From positions 434,001 through 498,000 of the forward strand of contig NZ_LQRT01000024.1 of the NCBI RefSeq assembly GCF_001632745.1: a stretch of 64,000 nucleotides of DNA, given 5' to 3'. The notes beneath the pieces are model-generated. The model searched no databases. It saw only the letters and a program-made list of their open reading frames with translations, and had not been told where the DNA came from. The position numbers were made by a program, and so were the translations under genes. The DNA comes from Aquimarina aggregata. GTDB lineage: Bacteria > Bacteroidota > Bacteroidia > Flavobacteriales > Flavobacteriaceae. Positions 42,300-50,926 of the stretch are shown piece by piece; the stretch's first letter is position 1; the number at the start of each line of letters is the position of its first letter.

Positions 42300-43184
42300 T
42301 TAAACAAGTACGTTATCTGTGTTAATTTTAGAAAAGAACACATCTTCAAGATTAGGGATTACTTGTTCAAATCCATTATTTGGATTTGTATCACTATAAA
42401 CATGTATTGAAGGTTTGCCGCCGACCATTTTATTTGAGATAATACTATATTGCTCAGCGTATTTTTCTAATTCCTGAAGACCGATGATTTTATGGTAAAC
42501 TTTACCTTTAAGTTCATCTATTGCACTATCTGGGGATCCTTGGTATACGATTTCACCAAAATTCATGATTGCCATTTTAGTACAAAGCTCTCTAACATCA
42601 TCAACGATGTGAGTAGAAAGAATTACAATAACATCTTTGCCTACATTAGCTAGAAGGTTATAAAATCTATTTCGTTCTCCCGGATCTAATCCAGCAGTTG
42701 GTTCATCGACAATAATTAACTTGGGGTTTCCTATTAAGGCTTGAGCGATTCCAATGCGCTGTTTCATTCCCCCAGAAAAACCTTTTATATTTTTTTTACG
42801 TTTTTCATATAGGTTAACTTTGTCTAGAAGATATTTAACCATCTCTTTTCGTTCTGTAGATTTGGTAAAACCTTTTAATATAGCTAAATGATCTAGCAAT
42901 TGTTCTGCTGTGATTCTAGGGTACACTCCAAATTCTTGAGGTAGATAACCAAGAACCTTTCTAAGTTCTGATGGTTGATTAAGGATGTCTATATCGTCTA
43001 AAGTAGCTGTTCCCGAGTCCGCTTCTTGTAGTGTAGCTAGAGTACGCATTAAAGATGATTTTCCTGCTCCATTTGGCCCTAACAATCCAAACATTCCATT
43101 TTCTAACTCAATTGATACGTTATCTAATGCTTTTACGCCATTAGGATATGTTTTTGATAGGTTTGTAATTTTTAGTGTACTCAT
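42300..43184 (-). CDS. ABC transporter ATP-binding protein
   Basis: 294 residues: Walker A GPNGAGKSS, Q-loop LPQEFG, signature FSGGMKQR, Walker B LIIVDEPTAGLD, H-loop STHIV. It resembles the ATPases of ABC-2 exporters. It ends 17 bp before the permease/M1 gene, so the two form one transporter. Confidence 0.95.
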   Translation of the reverse strand: MSTLKITNLSKTYPNGVKALDNVSIELENGMFGLLGPNGAGKSSLMRTLATLQEADSGTATLDDIDILNQPSELRKVLGYLPQEFGVYPRITAEQLLDHLAILKGFTKSTERKEMVKYLLDKVNLYEKRKKNIKGFSGGMKQRIGIAQALIGNPKLIIVDEPTAGLDPGERNRFYNLLANVGKDVIVILSTHIVDDVRELCTKMAIMNFGEIVYQGSPDSAIDELKGKVYHKIIGLQELEKYAEQYSIISNKMVGGKPSIHVYSDTNPNNGFEQVIPNLEDVFFSKINTDNVLV

Positions 43185-43278
43185 ACAAGGATCGTTTTTG
43201 AAGTGTTTAAATATGACGATGATATCGCATCTTTGTTACAAGATCGCTTGTGAAATTACAAAACACAAAGAATTATAA

Positions 43279-43317
43279 AAAATAAAACCCCTTATCGATT
43301 GATAAAGGGTTTTATTT
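43279..43317 (-). terminator. Terminator of ahcY
   Basis: AATAAAACCC with inner TTATC and matching GATAA, GGGTTTTATT, flanked by A/T tracts, 16 bp after the ahcY stop. Confidence 0.85.
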
Positions 43318-43332
43318 TTTATAATTAGATTT

Positions 43333-44649
43333 TTAATATCTATAATATTCTGGTTTAAATGGTCCTTCGACAGTTACACCAATATATTCTGCTTGATCTT
43401 CTCTTAGTGTTTCTAATTCTACTCCAAGACGAGCAAGATGTAATTTTGCTACTTTCTCATCAAGATGTTTAGGTAGCATATACACTTCGTTTTTATATTT
43501 TTCAGAATGATTCCAAAGCTCAATCTGGGCAAGTGTTTGATTGGTAAAAGAATTACTCATCACAAAACTTGGATGTCCTGTAGCACAACCAAGATTTACC
43601 AAACGCCCTTCGGCTAAGATGATAATATCTTTTCCGTCGATAGTATATTTATCAACTTGTGGTTTGATTTCATCTTTAGTATTTCCGTGATTATCGTTTA
43701 ACCAGGCCATATCAATTTCATTATCAAAATGTCCTATATTACAAACGATAGCTTTGTCTTTTAGCGCTTTAAAGTGTTGCGCTTGTACAATATCTTTATT
43801 TCCTGTAGTAGTAATAACTACATCGGCATTACCTATTACAGTTTCTAATTTTTTGACCTCGAAACCATCCATCGCAGCTTGTAAAGCACAAATAGGATCA
43901 ATTTCAGTTACAGTAACAATAGATCCAGCTCCTTTAAAAGATGCAGCAGTTCCTTTACCAACATCACCATATCCACAAACTACAACACGTTTACCTGCAA
44001 GCATAGTATCTGTTGCTCTTCTGATTGCATCTACGGCGCTCTCTCTACATCCATATTTGTTATCAAATTTAGATTTTGTAACAGAGTCATTCACATTAAT
44101 TGCAGGCATTGGCAAAGTTCCGTTTTTCATTCTTTCATACAAACGATGAACACCTGTAGTAGTTTCTTCTGATAATCCTTTAATATCATCAACTAATTCT
44201 GGATACCTGTCAAGTACCATATTCGTTAAATCTCCACCATCATCAAGAATCATGTTTAAAGGTTTGCGATCTTCACCAAAGAATAAAGTTTGCTCAATAC
44301 ACCAGTCAAACTCTTCTTCATTCATACCTTTCCATGCATAAACAGGAATTCCAGCATCTGCAATAGCTGCTGCAGCTTGGTCTTGAGTAGAAAATATGTT
44401 ACAAGAACTCCAAGTTACTTCTGCACCTAGTGCTTGTAATGTTTCTATTAGAACAGCAGTCTGTATTGTCATATGAAGACATCCTGCAATACGAGCACCT
44501 TTAAGAGGTTGTTCGTTTTTGTATTCTTCACGAAGTGACATAAGGCCTGGCATTTCGGCTTCAGCTAGTTCGATTTCTTTTCTTCCCCAGGCAGCCAATG
44601 AAATGTCTTTTACCTTGTAAGGAACATAAGGTACTGTTTTGGTACTCAT
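43333..44649 (-). CDS. ahcY: Adenosylhomocysteinase
   Basis: 438 residues from the ATG at 44649; a longer frame to 44763 overlaps the promoter. It hydrolyses S-adenosylhomocysteine. NAD-binding loop [20 protein letters not shown]; substrate motifs [31 protein letters not shown]-terminus [16 protein letters not shown]...FKPEYYRY. Full length. Single gene. Confidence 0.98.
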   Translation of the reverse strand: MSTKTVPYVPYKVKDISLAAWGRKEIELAEAEMPGLMSLREEYKNEQPLKGARIAGCLHMTIQTAVLIETLQALGAEVTWSSCNIFSTQDQAAAAIADAGIPVYAWKGMNEEEFDWCIEQTLFFGEDRKPLNMILDDGGDLTNMVLDRYPELVDDIKGLSEETTTGVHRLYERMKNGTLPMPAINVNDSVTKSKFDNKYGCRESAVDAIRRATDTMLAGKRVVVCGYGDVGKGTAASFKGAGSIVTVTEIDPICALQAAMDGFEVKKLETVIGNADVVITTTGNKDIVQAQHFKALKDKAIVCNIGHFDNEIDMAWLNDNHGNTKDEIKPQVDKYTIDGKDIIILAEGRLVNLGCATGHPSFVMSNSFTNQTLAQIELWNHSEKYKNEVYMLPKHLDEKVAKLHLARLGVELETLREDQAEYIGVTVEGPFKPEYYRY

Positions 44650-44752
44650 AGTCTTTATTTTATGTTTATGAAGCGCATTCTGGTATTTCGCACTAAATTG
44701 TTCTAAATTCGTTTCCCAGAAAAAATTAGTATTGACTCTTTTTTTTGGTTTG

Positions 44753-44760
44753 CAAAGGTA
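44753..44760 (-). promoter_or_regulatory. -7 box of ahcY
   Basis: TACCTTTG on the minus strand fits TAnnTTTG, about 100 bp before the ATG. It lies 22 bp from the divergent PPTase gene start. The -33 box is unclear. Confidence 0.5.
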
Positions 44761-44782
44761 CACAATAACTTTAATAATATAA

Positions 44783-45421
44783 ATGCCTCTTTACAAAACT
44801 ATAACAGTAGATAATAGTACTAACGTGTTGATTTGGAAGATCGAAGAGTCTTACGAATTCCTTAGTAAAGATATAGAATTAACAAAACATTGTCGAGATA
44901 GAGTAGATAGTATGAAATCTGAGCTGCATAGACGTGCATTTATGAGTGTACGGCACTTGTTAGCAATTGTAGGATATACGGATCATGATTTGTATTATGA
45001 TGAGTTTGGAAAACCACACTTAAAGGACGGAAAACAGATATCGATAACACATTCATATGAATTTGCAGGAATCATTGTTAGTGATAAGCTTGTAGGGATT
45101 GATATTGAAAAACAACGTGAAAAAATCCACAAAATAGCGCATAAGTTTGTTAATGAATTTGAGAACGATTACATCTCGCAAATTAAAAACGAAATTCAGG
45201 CGTTAACCATAATTTGGGGGGCTAAAGAATCACTATATAAATTATTTGGTACTGCAGGATTAAGTTTTAAAGAGCATACTTTCATATCTCCTTTTACATT
45301 AGATTATCCATTTGTTTACGGCGCTATAAATCATGATGGTAATGTTAGTCACTATGATTTGTCATTTTTAGAATTTGAAGGCTTTACGTGTGTATATGCC
45401 TTGCCAGCAGAAGAGTTTTAA
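44783..45421 (+). CDS. 4'-phosphopantetheinyl transferase (Sfp type)
   Basis: 212 residues. It activates carrier proteins by adding phosphopantetheine from CoA. Magnesium and substrate motifs: [11 protein letters not shown] (residues 107-117) and [12 protein letters not shown] (about 148-159), with [11 protein letters not shown] before them. No carrier-protein or NRPS/PKS genes are in the window, so the target is probably the fatty-acid ACP or a distant cluster. Divergent from ahcY. Confidence 0.92.
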   Translation: MPLYKTITVDNSTNVLIWKIEESYEFLSKDIELTKHCRDRVDSMKSELHRRAFMSVRHLLAIVGYTDHDLYYDEFGKPHLKDGKQISITHSYEFAGIIVSDKLVGIDIEKQREKIHKIAHKFVNEFENDYISQIKNEIQALTIIWGAKESLYKLFGTAGLSFKEHTFISPFTLDYPFVYGAINHDGNVSHYDLSFLEFEGFTCVYALPAEEF

Positions 45422-45446
45422 TGTTAAGTATAGCAAAATACAGTTT

Positions 45447-45707
45447 ATGGAAATATCAATAGAACTTACACTATCTCCGCTTCAAAATGATTTCGAAGAG
45501 CATATCATTAGATTTATAAAACGATTGCGTGATTCAGGGTTTACGGTTTTAGAAAATCCGTTAAGTACTCAGATTTATGGAGCGTATGATCAATTGATGC
45601 CTTTTCTTACTAAAGAAATAAAAATTGCATTTGATGCTATGGATACTGGACTAATACAGATGAAACTAGTAAAAAGCAATAGAAGTGATTATGAGCCAGA
45701 TTTTTGA
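45447..45707 (+). CDS. Thiamine-binding (YkoF/DUF77-like) small protein
   Basis: 86 residues from the ATG at 45447, avoiding overlap with the PPTase gene. The pattern MEISIELTLSPLQNDFEEHIIRFIKRL, NPLSTQIYGAYDQLMPFLTKEI and a hydrophobic strand is that of the thiamine-binding MTH1187/YkoF-like fold. Next to pnuC, it points to vitamin uptake or buffering. Overlaps pnuC by 17 bp. Confidence 0.72.
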   Translation: MEISIELTLSPLQNDFEEHIIRFIKRLRDSGFTVLENPLSTQIYGAYDQLMPFLTKEIKIAFDAMDTGLIQMKLVKSNRSDYEPDF

Positions 45708-46323
45708 TTTTTTCTTTGCGCAATATTCTGAATACCCAATAGAATATTTGGTATTAGAAATTGTGGCTGTGTTTTTTGGAATTGCTAGTGTATTCTTTGC
45801 CTGGAAAAATAAGATATGGGTATATCCAACGGGTATTATTAGTACATCTATTTATGTGTATTTGCTATTAAAATGGGGGTTATTAGGAGATATGATAATT
45901 AATGCTTACTATTTTATTATGAGTATTTATGGATGGTATATTTGGACTCGAAAAATAGATGATGTAAAAGTTACACCTATTTCTAGAACTACTATAAAAG
46001 AAAAAGCCATTCAAATTTTAATCTTTATTACAACTTTGATTTTTGTTTATGGAGTTTATATTATTTTTGATAAGTTGAAAGACTGGACTGCGTATGTAGA
46101 TACCTTGACAACGGCTATATTTTTTGTCGGTATGTGGTTAATGGCACGAAGGAAGATTGAAAATTGGACTTTTTTGATAATTGGGGATATTATCTCTGTG
46201 CCGTTATATTTTTATAAAGGGTTTACCTTTTCTAGTTTTCAGTATTTACTATTTACGATAATGGGAATTTTTGGATATTTAGCATGGAAAAGAAGCTTAG
46301 ACAACACAATAGTGACTGTATAA
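45691..46323 (+). CDS. pnuC: PnuC-family nicotinamide riboside (or thiamine) transporter
   Basis: About 210 residues from the ATG at 45691; a GTG at 45685 is possible. Seven membrane helices, with the hallmark FAWKNKIWVYPTGIISTSIYVYLL and WTRKIDD region and LGDMIINAYYFIMSIYGWYIW. PnuC carries nicotinamide riboside, and PnuT relatives carry thiamine. The NadR-type kinase downstream favours nicotinamide riboside, while the thiamine-binding-like gene upstream leaves thiamine open. Confidence 0.9.
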   Translation: MSQIFDFFFAQYSEYPIEYLVLEIVAVFFGIASVFFAWKNKIWVYPTGIISTSIYVYLLLKWGLLGDMIINAYYFIMSIYGWYIWTRKIDDVKVTPISRTTIKEKAIQILIFITTLIFVYGVYIIFDKLKDWTAYVDTLTTAIFFVGMWLMARRKIENWTFLIIGDIISVPLYFYKGFTFSSFQYLLFTIMGIFGYLAWKRSLDNTIVTV

Positions 46324-46865
46324 AAATAGTGCTTTTTGGACCAGAGTCTACAGGAAAAACTACTCTTGCTAAACAATTAGCTGCTTACTACGATACAGAA
46401 TGGGTTCCAGAATATGCAAGAGAATATTTGCAGGCAAAGTGGAATAAGAATAAAGAAATATGTACATATGATGACCTTGTTGAAATTGCTAAAGGGCAAA
46501 TTTCATTAGAGAATGATGCAGTAAAAAAGGCAAATAAAGTTTTAATATGTGATACAGATTTGTTAGAAACCAAAGTCTATTCTGAAGTGTATTTTGACGG
46601 GTTAGTTCATCCTGACCTAGATAAAATATCATTAGAAAATGTTTATGATTTATATCTTTTAACTTATATTGATGTCCCTTGGGTCAAAGATGATTTGAGA
46701 GATAAACCCCACCAACGTGAAGAGATGTTTTTACAATTTAAAAATACTCTTGATAAGTATGGTCTGCCTTATGTGATTTTAAAGGGGGATCAGGCCAATC
46801 GTCAAAAAAATGCAATAAAAATTATTGATCAATTAATAGCACAAAAAAGTGAATATAACAGATAA
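46284..46865 (+). CDS. NadR-type nicotinamide riboside kinase-like ATPase
   Basis: 193 residues with Walker A FGPESTGKTT (residues 17-26), EWVPEYAREYL and CDTDLLETKVYSEVYF, the typical NadR kinase-domain motifs. It would phosphorylate nicotinamide riboside as it enters. It overlaps pnuC by 40 bp and the next gene by 17 bp, so the three are translationally linked. Confidence 0.88.
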   Translation: MEKKLRQHNSDCIKIVLFGPESTGKTTLAKQLAAYYDTEWVPEYAREYLQAKWNKNKEICTYDDLVEIAKGQISLENDAVKKANKVLICDTDLLETKVYSEVYFDGLVHPDLDKISLENVYDLYLLTYIDVPWVKDDLRDKPHQREEMFLQFKNTLDKYGLPYVILKGDQANRQKNAIKIIDQLIAQKSEYNR

Positions 46866-48414
46866 GGATATTAAGTTAATCAAATCAAAAGGATTAACAA
46901 TTGATAAAGTACTATCACAAGTAGAAATCTTTAAAAATGGAATTCCTTTTGTAGCCTTGAGAAGTGCTGCTACTCTAGATAATGGGATTTTAAAGTTTAC
47001 AGAACATTATCAATCAGAATTGACTAAACTATATAATTCTAGAATGTCAAATCTCGAAACTATTAAATTTGTTCCAGCTTCGGGAGCGGCAACCAGAATG
47101 TTTAAGGATTTATTTAGGTTTTTGGATAATTATCATAGTGAGAAAGAAAGCTTAAATTCATATACTAATCATGAAAAAGCAAATGCAATACGACTTTTTT
47201 TAATAGGCTTAGAGAAATTTCCTTTTTATGCTACAGTTATGGAAAAGATAAAAAGCGCTTATCCTAAATTTGATTCTTTATCTGAAGGGAGACAAGTCTA
47301 TATTTTTGTAGAAATGATGTTAAAAGAAAAGGGGCTTAATTATGGAGATTTTCCTAAAGGGCTGCTTCCTTTTCATAAATATACAGACAGTATCGCAACT
47401 TCTTTTGAAGAACATCTGTATGAAGCCGCGGGATATAACACCAATGATAAAGGAAACTCCGAATTACATTTTACCATATCCAAAAATCATTTAGAGGGTT
47501 TCAAAGACGAATTTGAAAGAATAAAGAAAAAAGTTGAAGAAAAGACAAATACTAATTTTAAGATCACCTATTCTTTTCAAAAACCAGAAACAGATACTAT
47601 CGCAGTGACTCAAGATAATGAACCCTTTAGAACCGAAGATGGCACTCTTTTATTTAGACCTGGTGGTCACGGGGCGTTAATCGAAAATTTAAATGATCTT
47701 TCTGCAGATATCATTTATATCAAAAATATTGATAATGTGGTGGTAAGAAAATATCAAGACGAAGTTTCTGGGTATAAAAAGGTTCTTGCCGGAAAATTAA
47801 TCGAGATTCAAGATGAAGTCTTTAGAATATTAAATGCAATTGATCAACAAAATCCTACAGAAGCTGAATTAAAAGATATTAAAAAGTTTTTGGTACAACA
47901 ATTAAATGTAAGATTACCTTTTGATTTTGATAAATTTTCAGAAAAATATAAATTACAATTTTTAAGAGAATCCTTGAATCGCCCAATCAGAGTATGTGGT
48001 ATGGTAATTAATGAAGGGGAGCCTGGAGGAGGACCATTTTGGGTCAAACCAGAAAATGGTAGATTGGTACTACAAATTATTGAAGCCCCACAGATTAATA
48101 AAGAAGATCAGAGACAACAAGATATCCTTGCCAGTTCTACTCATTTTAATCCGGTAGATTTGGTTTGTGGAGTGCGAGACTATAAAGGAAACAAATTTAA
48201 TTTAATAGATTTTGTAGACCCTGATGCTGGTTTCATTACCCAAAAGACTTTAAATGGAAAGGTATTAAAAGCATTAGAGCTGCCAGGATTATGGAATGGA
48301 GCAATGTCAAACTGGATAAGTGTTTTTGTAGAAGTTCCTATTACTACTTTTAATCCTGTAAAAAGCGTAAATGATTTATTGAAATCTGCACATCAGGAAA
48401 AGCTTTTTTCATGA
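46849..48414 (+). CDS. DUF4301 family protein
   Basis: 521 residues starting at GTG. The segments FVPASGAATRMFKDLF, LLFRPGGHGALIENLNDL and GGPFWVKPENGRLVLQIIE resemble nucleotide-sugar pyrophosphorylase-like folds (SGxATR, RPGGHGAL). The family is Bacteroidota-specific and uncharacterised. Fourth gene of the cluster, overlapping arfB by 4 bp. Confidence 0.85.
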   Translation: MNITDKDIKLIKSKGLTIDKVLSQVEIFKNGIPFVALRSAATLDNGILKFTEHYQSELTKLYNSRMSNLETIKFVPASGAATRMFKDLFRFLDNYHSEKESLNSYTNHEKANAIRLFLIGLEKFPFYATVMEKIKSAYPKFDSLSEGRQVYIFVEMMLKEKGLNYGDFPKGLLPFHKYTDSIATSFEEHLYEAAGYNTNDKGNSELHFTISKNHLEGFKDEFERIKKKVEEKTNTNFKITYSFQKPETDTIAVTQDNEPFRTEDGTLLFRPGGHGALIENLNDLSADIIYIKNIDNVVVRKYQDEVSGYKKVLAGKLIEIQDEVFRILNAIDQQNPTEAELKDIKKFLVQQLNVRLPFDFDKFSEKYKLQFLRESLNRPIRVCGMVINEGEPGGGPFWVKPENGRLVLQIIEAPQINKEDQRQQDILASSTHFNPVDLVCGVRDYKGNKFNLIDFVDPDAGFITQKTLNGKVLKALELPGLWNGAMSNWISVFVEVPITTFNPVKSVNDLLKSAHQEKLFS

Positions 48415-48812
48415 ATGCATCTTTAATCATAAGCGAATTAAAGTTCAAAGCTATTAGAAGCTCTGGCGCAGGAGGCCAGCATGTAAATAAAGTATCTTCA
48501 AAAGTCGAACTTAGTTTTAATATTTTAAACTCTAAAGGACTTACCGACGAAGAAAAATTAAGATTAGAACAAAAACTATCGTCTCGATTAACCAAGGATG
48601 GCGTTTTGTATTTGCAATGTGGAGATAGTAGAAGTCAGCATAGAAACAAGGAATTAGTGATCAAAAGGCTAATAGATGTTTTAAAAGCTGCTCTTTATGT
48701 TCCCAAGAAACGAATAGCTACAAAGCCGTCTAGAGGATCCGTTAAAAAACGATTAGATAGTAAACAAAAACACTCTTTAAAGAAATCCAATCGCAAAAAA
48801 CCATTTTTTTAG
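48411..48812 (+). CDS. arfB: Alternative ribosome-rescue factor ArfB (peptidyl-tRNA hydrolase)
   Basis: 133 residues. The GGQ loop is in SSGAGGQHVNKVSSKVEL (residues 19-36), and the C-terminal tail is Lys/Arg-rich (KKRLDSKQKHSLKKSNRKK) for entering the mRNA channel. It frees ribosomes stalled without a stop codon. It overlaps DUF4301 by ATGA, last gene of the operon. Confidence 0.95.
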   Translation: MNASLIISELKFKAIRSSGAGGQHVNKVSSKVELSFNILNSKGLTDEEKLRLEQKLSSRLTKDGVLYLQCGDSRSQHRNKELVIKRLIDVLKAALYVPKKRIATKPSRGSVKKRLDSKQKHSLKKSNRKKPFF

Positions 48813-49005
48813 ACTCGTGCCAGAATTAAAGTGTGTATTTTTTCTACACATTTATGTGGATTCTACAGTATTTCATAGTTTATGGGTAATTTGCCTAAAA
48901 ACATAAAGCATTGACAATCAAATAGTTGCGTGTATTTCTCGAAAATCTTCATGTTTGGAACAATTATTACTTATGTATTAACTGTTGATATAATCAAGTA
49001 ATTCA

Positions 49006-49338
49006 ATGAAAAAGGCACCAATGATAGTAGCAATAGTAGTAAGTATTTTTTCGGCCCAAGGTGTTATGGCACAGGATGAATTAGCTTTTAACGATGAGGT
49101 TGGATTAATGAATTATGAAGATGAGCATCAGGAATTTACAGAAATAAATGTAGTAGAATCACCCTTGGCTGTTCAAGAAGCAACAGCAAGAGATTTTCAA
49201 AAATATAGAATTGTTAAAACTTATATGTCTAAAGACAATACATATAAAATTGTCCTAAGAGATAGAAATGATAACACAAAAGTTGTATTTGCAAGCACTA
49301 ATGGTGAATTATTAATACCAAACGACAATAAATCTTAA
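49006..49338 (+). CDS. Small secreted protein of unknown function
   Basis: 110 residues: signal peptide MIVAIVVSIFSAQGVMAQ, an acidic first part, then YRIVKTYMSKDNTYKIVLRDRNDNTKVVFASTNGELL, which looks like a small PepSY-like or YpeB-like beta module. Not recognised with certainty. Single gene with its own terminator. Confidence 0.6.
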   Translation: MKKAPMIVAIVVSIFSAQGVMAQDELAFNDEVGLMNYEDEHQEFTEINVVESPLAVQEATARDFQKYRIVKTYMSKDNTYKIVLRDRNDNTKVVFASTNGELLIPNDNKS

Positions 49339-49400
49339 ATCTAGGGGTAGAAAAAGGATATCGTTTTGCAACCAAGGACGATATAAAGTTGTTTAGTGCT

Positions 49401-49435
49401 AAAAAAGAGACTCACTCCCAAGGGTCTCTTTTTTT
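49401..49435 (+). terminator. Terminator after the small secreted protein
   Basis: AAAAAAGAGAC (49401-49411) and GTCTCTTTTTT (49424-49434), a perfect stem followed by more T. Confidence 0.88.
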
Positions 49436-49556
49436 ATGCCTTTATTCATGATAAATTGTTCTAATTCCTCAATTTTAAACAATTAAAAACCATTGTAGAA
49501 TCATAGTTAAATTGTAATTTTATAACATAGATTTTCTAGCGTTAAATTTTTTGAAT

Positions 49557-50915
49557 ATGTCTAAAATACTTATTGTTGAAGATGATGTTGCTTTTTGTAC
49601 AATGCTCAAGACTTTTTTGCAAAAAAAAGAATACGAGGTAACTACAGCATTCTCAGGAAATGAGGCAATTCCTAAAATTAAAGAAGATGTTTTTGATGTA
49701 GTACTCACCGATGTTAGATTGCCAGATCGGGATGGTATTACATTGCTTGAAGAAATTCATAAGAGTAACCCAAAAACCCAGGTTATTATTATGACGGGAT
49801 ATGCAGAAATTAATATGGCTGTAAATGCTATAAAACAAGGGGCTTTTGATTATATATCAAAACCATTCAATCCTGATACTATCTTACAAACTATAGAAAA
49901 GGCTCTTCATACAGAAGTTGTTAGTGCAAATACTACTCAAAAGGAAAACAAGAAAGAGACATCTGCTAAAACCGAGAAAAGCCCTATCCATTCATTCGTA
50001 AGGGGAGTTAGTGATGCTTCTAAAAAATTAAATGAATACGTAGCGCTAGTCGCTCCTACCCGAATGTCTGTATTAGTCGTAGGGGATAGTGGAACTGGTA
50101 AAGAGTATGTTGCGAGTAGTATTCATAAAGGGAGTAAGCGATCAGAAAAACCCTTTGTAGCTGTTGATTGTGGAGCGATACCAAAAGAAATAGCATCAAG
50201 TGAATTTTTTGGACATATTAAAGGATCATTTACAGGTGCAGTGACTGATAAAGTGGGCCATTTTGAAGCTGCCAACGGAGGAACCTTGTTTTTAGATGAA
50301 ATAGGAAATCTTAGTTATGAATTACAAGTACAGCTCTTAAGGGCTCTTCAGGAAAGAAAAATTAAACCCGTTGGAAGTAATAAAGAAATCGAAGTAGATA
50401 TTAGAGTAATTGCTGCGACTAATGAAGATCTTAGTAATGCTGTAAAAGAGGGTGAGTTTAGAGAAGATCTTTATCATAGATTAAATGAATTTACTATAAA
50501 AGTGCCACCTCTGCGGGACAGGATAGAAGATTTAATGTTGTTTGCTAATCATTTTCTAGAAGAATCTAATGTAGAACTAGACAAGCATGTGGTAGGTTTT
50601 GGAGATGAAGTGTTAGAGGCATTTAAAAAATACGATTGGCCTGGAAACCTTAGGGAGTTAAAAAATATAGTAAAGCGTTCGGTGCTTCTTTCTCAAGGAG
50701 ATATGATAACGCTGGATGTTTTGCCAAATGATATTGCATACGCTTCTCAAAATGCAAATAAAACCTACGGATTGTTTAAGAACCAAAATGAACAAGAGCT
50801 CATTTTGGATGCATTAGAGAAAGCAAATGGAAACAAAGCTAAGGCGGCTAGAATGTTATCAATTGACCGTAAAACCCTGTATAATAAATTAAAGCAATAC
50901 GATATTAGTCTTTAA
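49557..50915 (+). CDS. Sigma-54-dependent response regulator (NtrC type)
   Basis: About 452 residues from the ATG at 49557; a TTG two codons before is the only alternative. Receiver domain with phospho-Asp in [17 protein letters not shown]+ domain with Walker A GDSGTGKE, Walker [11 protein letters not shown] and GSFTGA in place of GAFTGA. C-terminal Fis-type [23 protein letters not shown]. It activates sigma-54 promoters. Convergent with a hybrid histidine kinase 11 bp away, its likely partner. Confidence 0.95.
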   Translation: MSKILIVEDDVAFCTMLKTFLQKKEYEVTTAFSGNEAIPKIKEDVFDVVLTDVRLPDRDGITLLEEIHKSNPKTQVIIMTGYAEINMAVNAIKQGAFDYISKPFNPDTILQTIEKALHTEVVSANTTQKENKKETSAKTEKSPIHSFVRGVSDASKKLNEYVALVAPTRMSVLVVGDSGTGKEYVASSIHKGSKRSEKPFVAVDCGAIPKEIASSEFFGHIKGSFTGAVTDKVGHFEAANGGTLFLDEIGNLSYELQVQLLRALQERKIKPVGSNKEIEVDIRVIAATNEDLSNAVKEGEFREDLYHRLNEFTIKVPPLRDRIEDLMLFANHFLEESNVELDKHVVGFGDEVLEAFKKYDWPGNLRELKNIVKRSVLLSQGDMITLDVLPNDIAYASQNANKTYGLFKNQNEQELILDALEKANGNKAKAARMLSIDRKTLYNKLKQYDISL

Positions 50916-50926
50916 ATGAAATAGAC

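Noticed and set aside
44650..44782. SAM or SAH riboswitch before ahcY
   Set aside because: The short leader has no conserved SAM or SAH aptamer blocks or stems.
45375..45446. Longer N-terminus for the thiamine-binding-like protein
   Set aside because: It would overlap the PPTase gene in another frame and has no family similarity. The ATG at 45447 gives the normal length.
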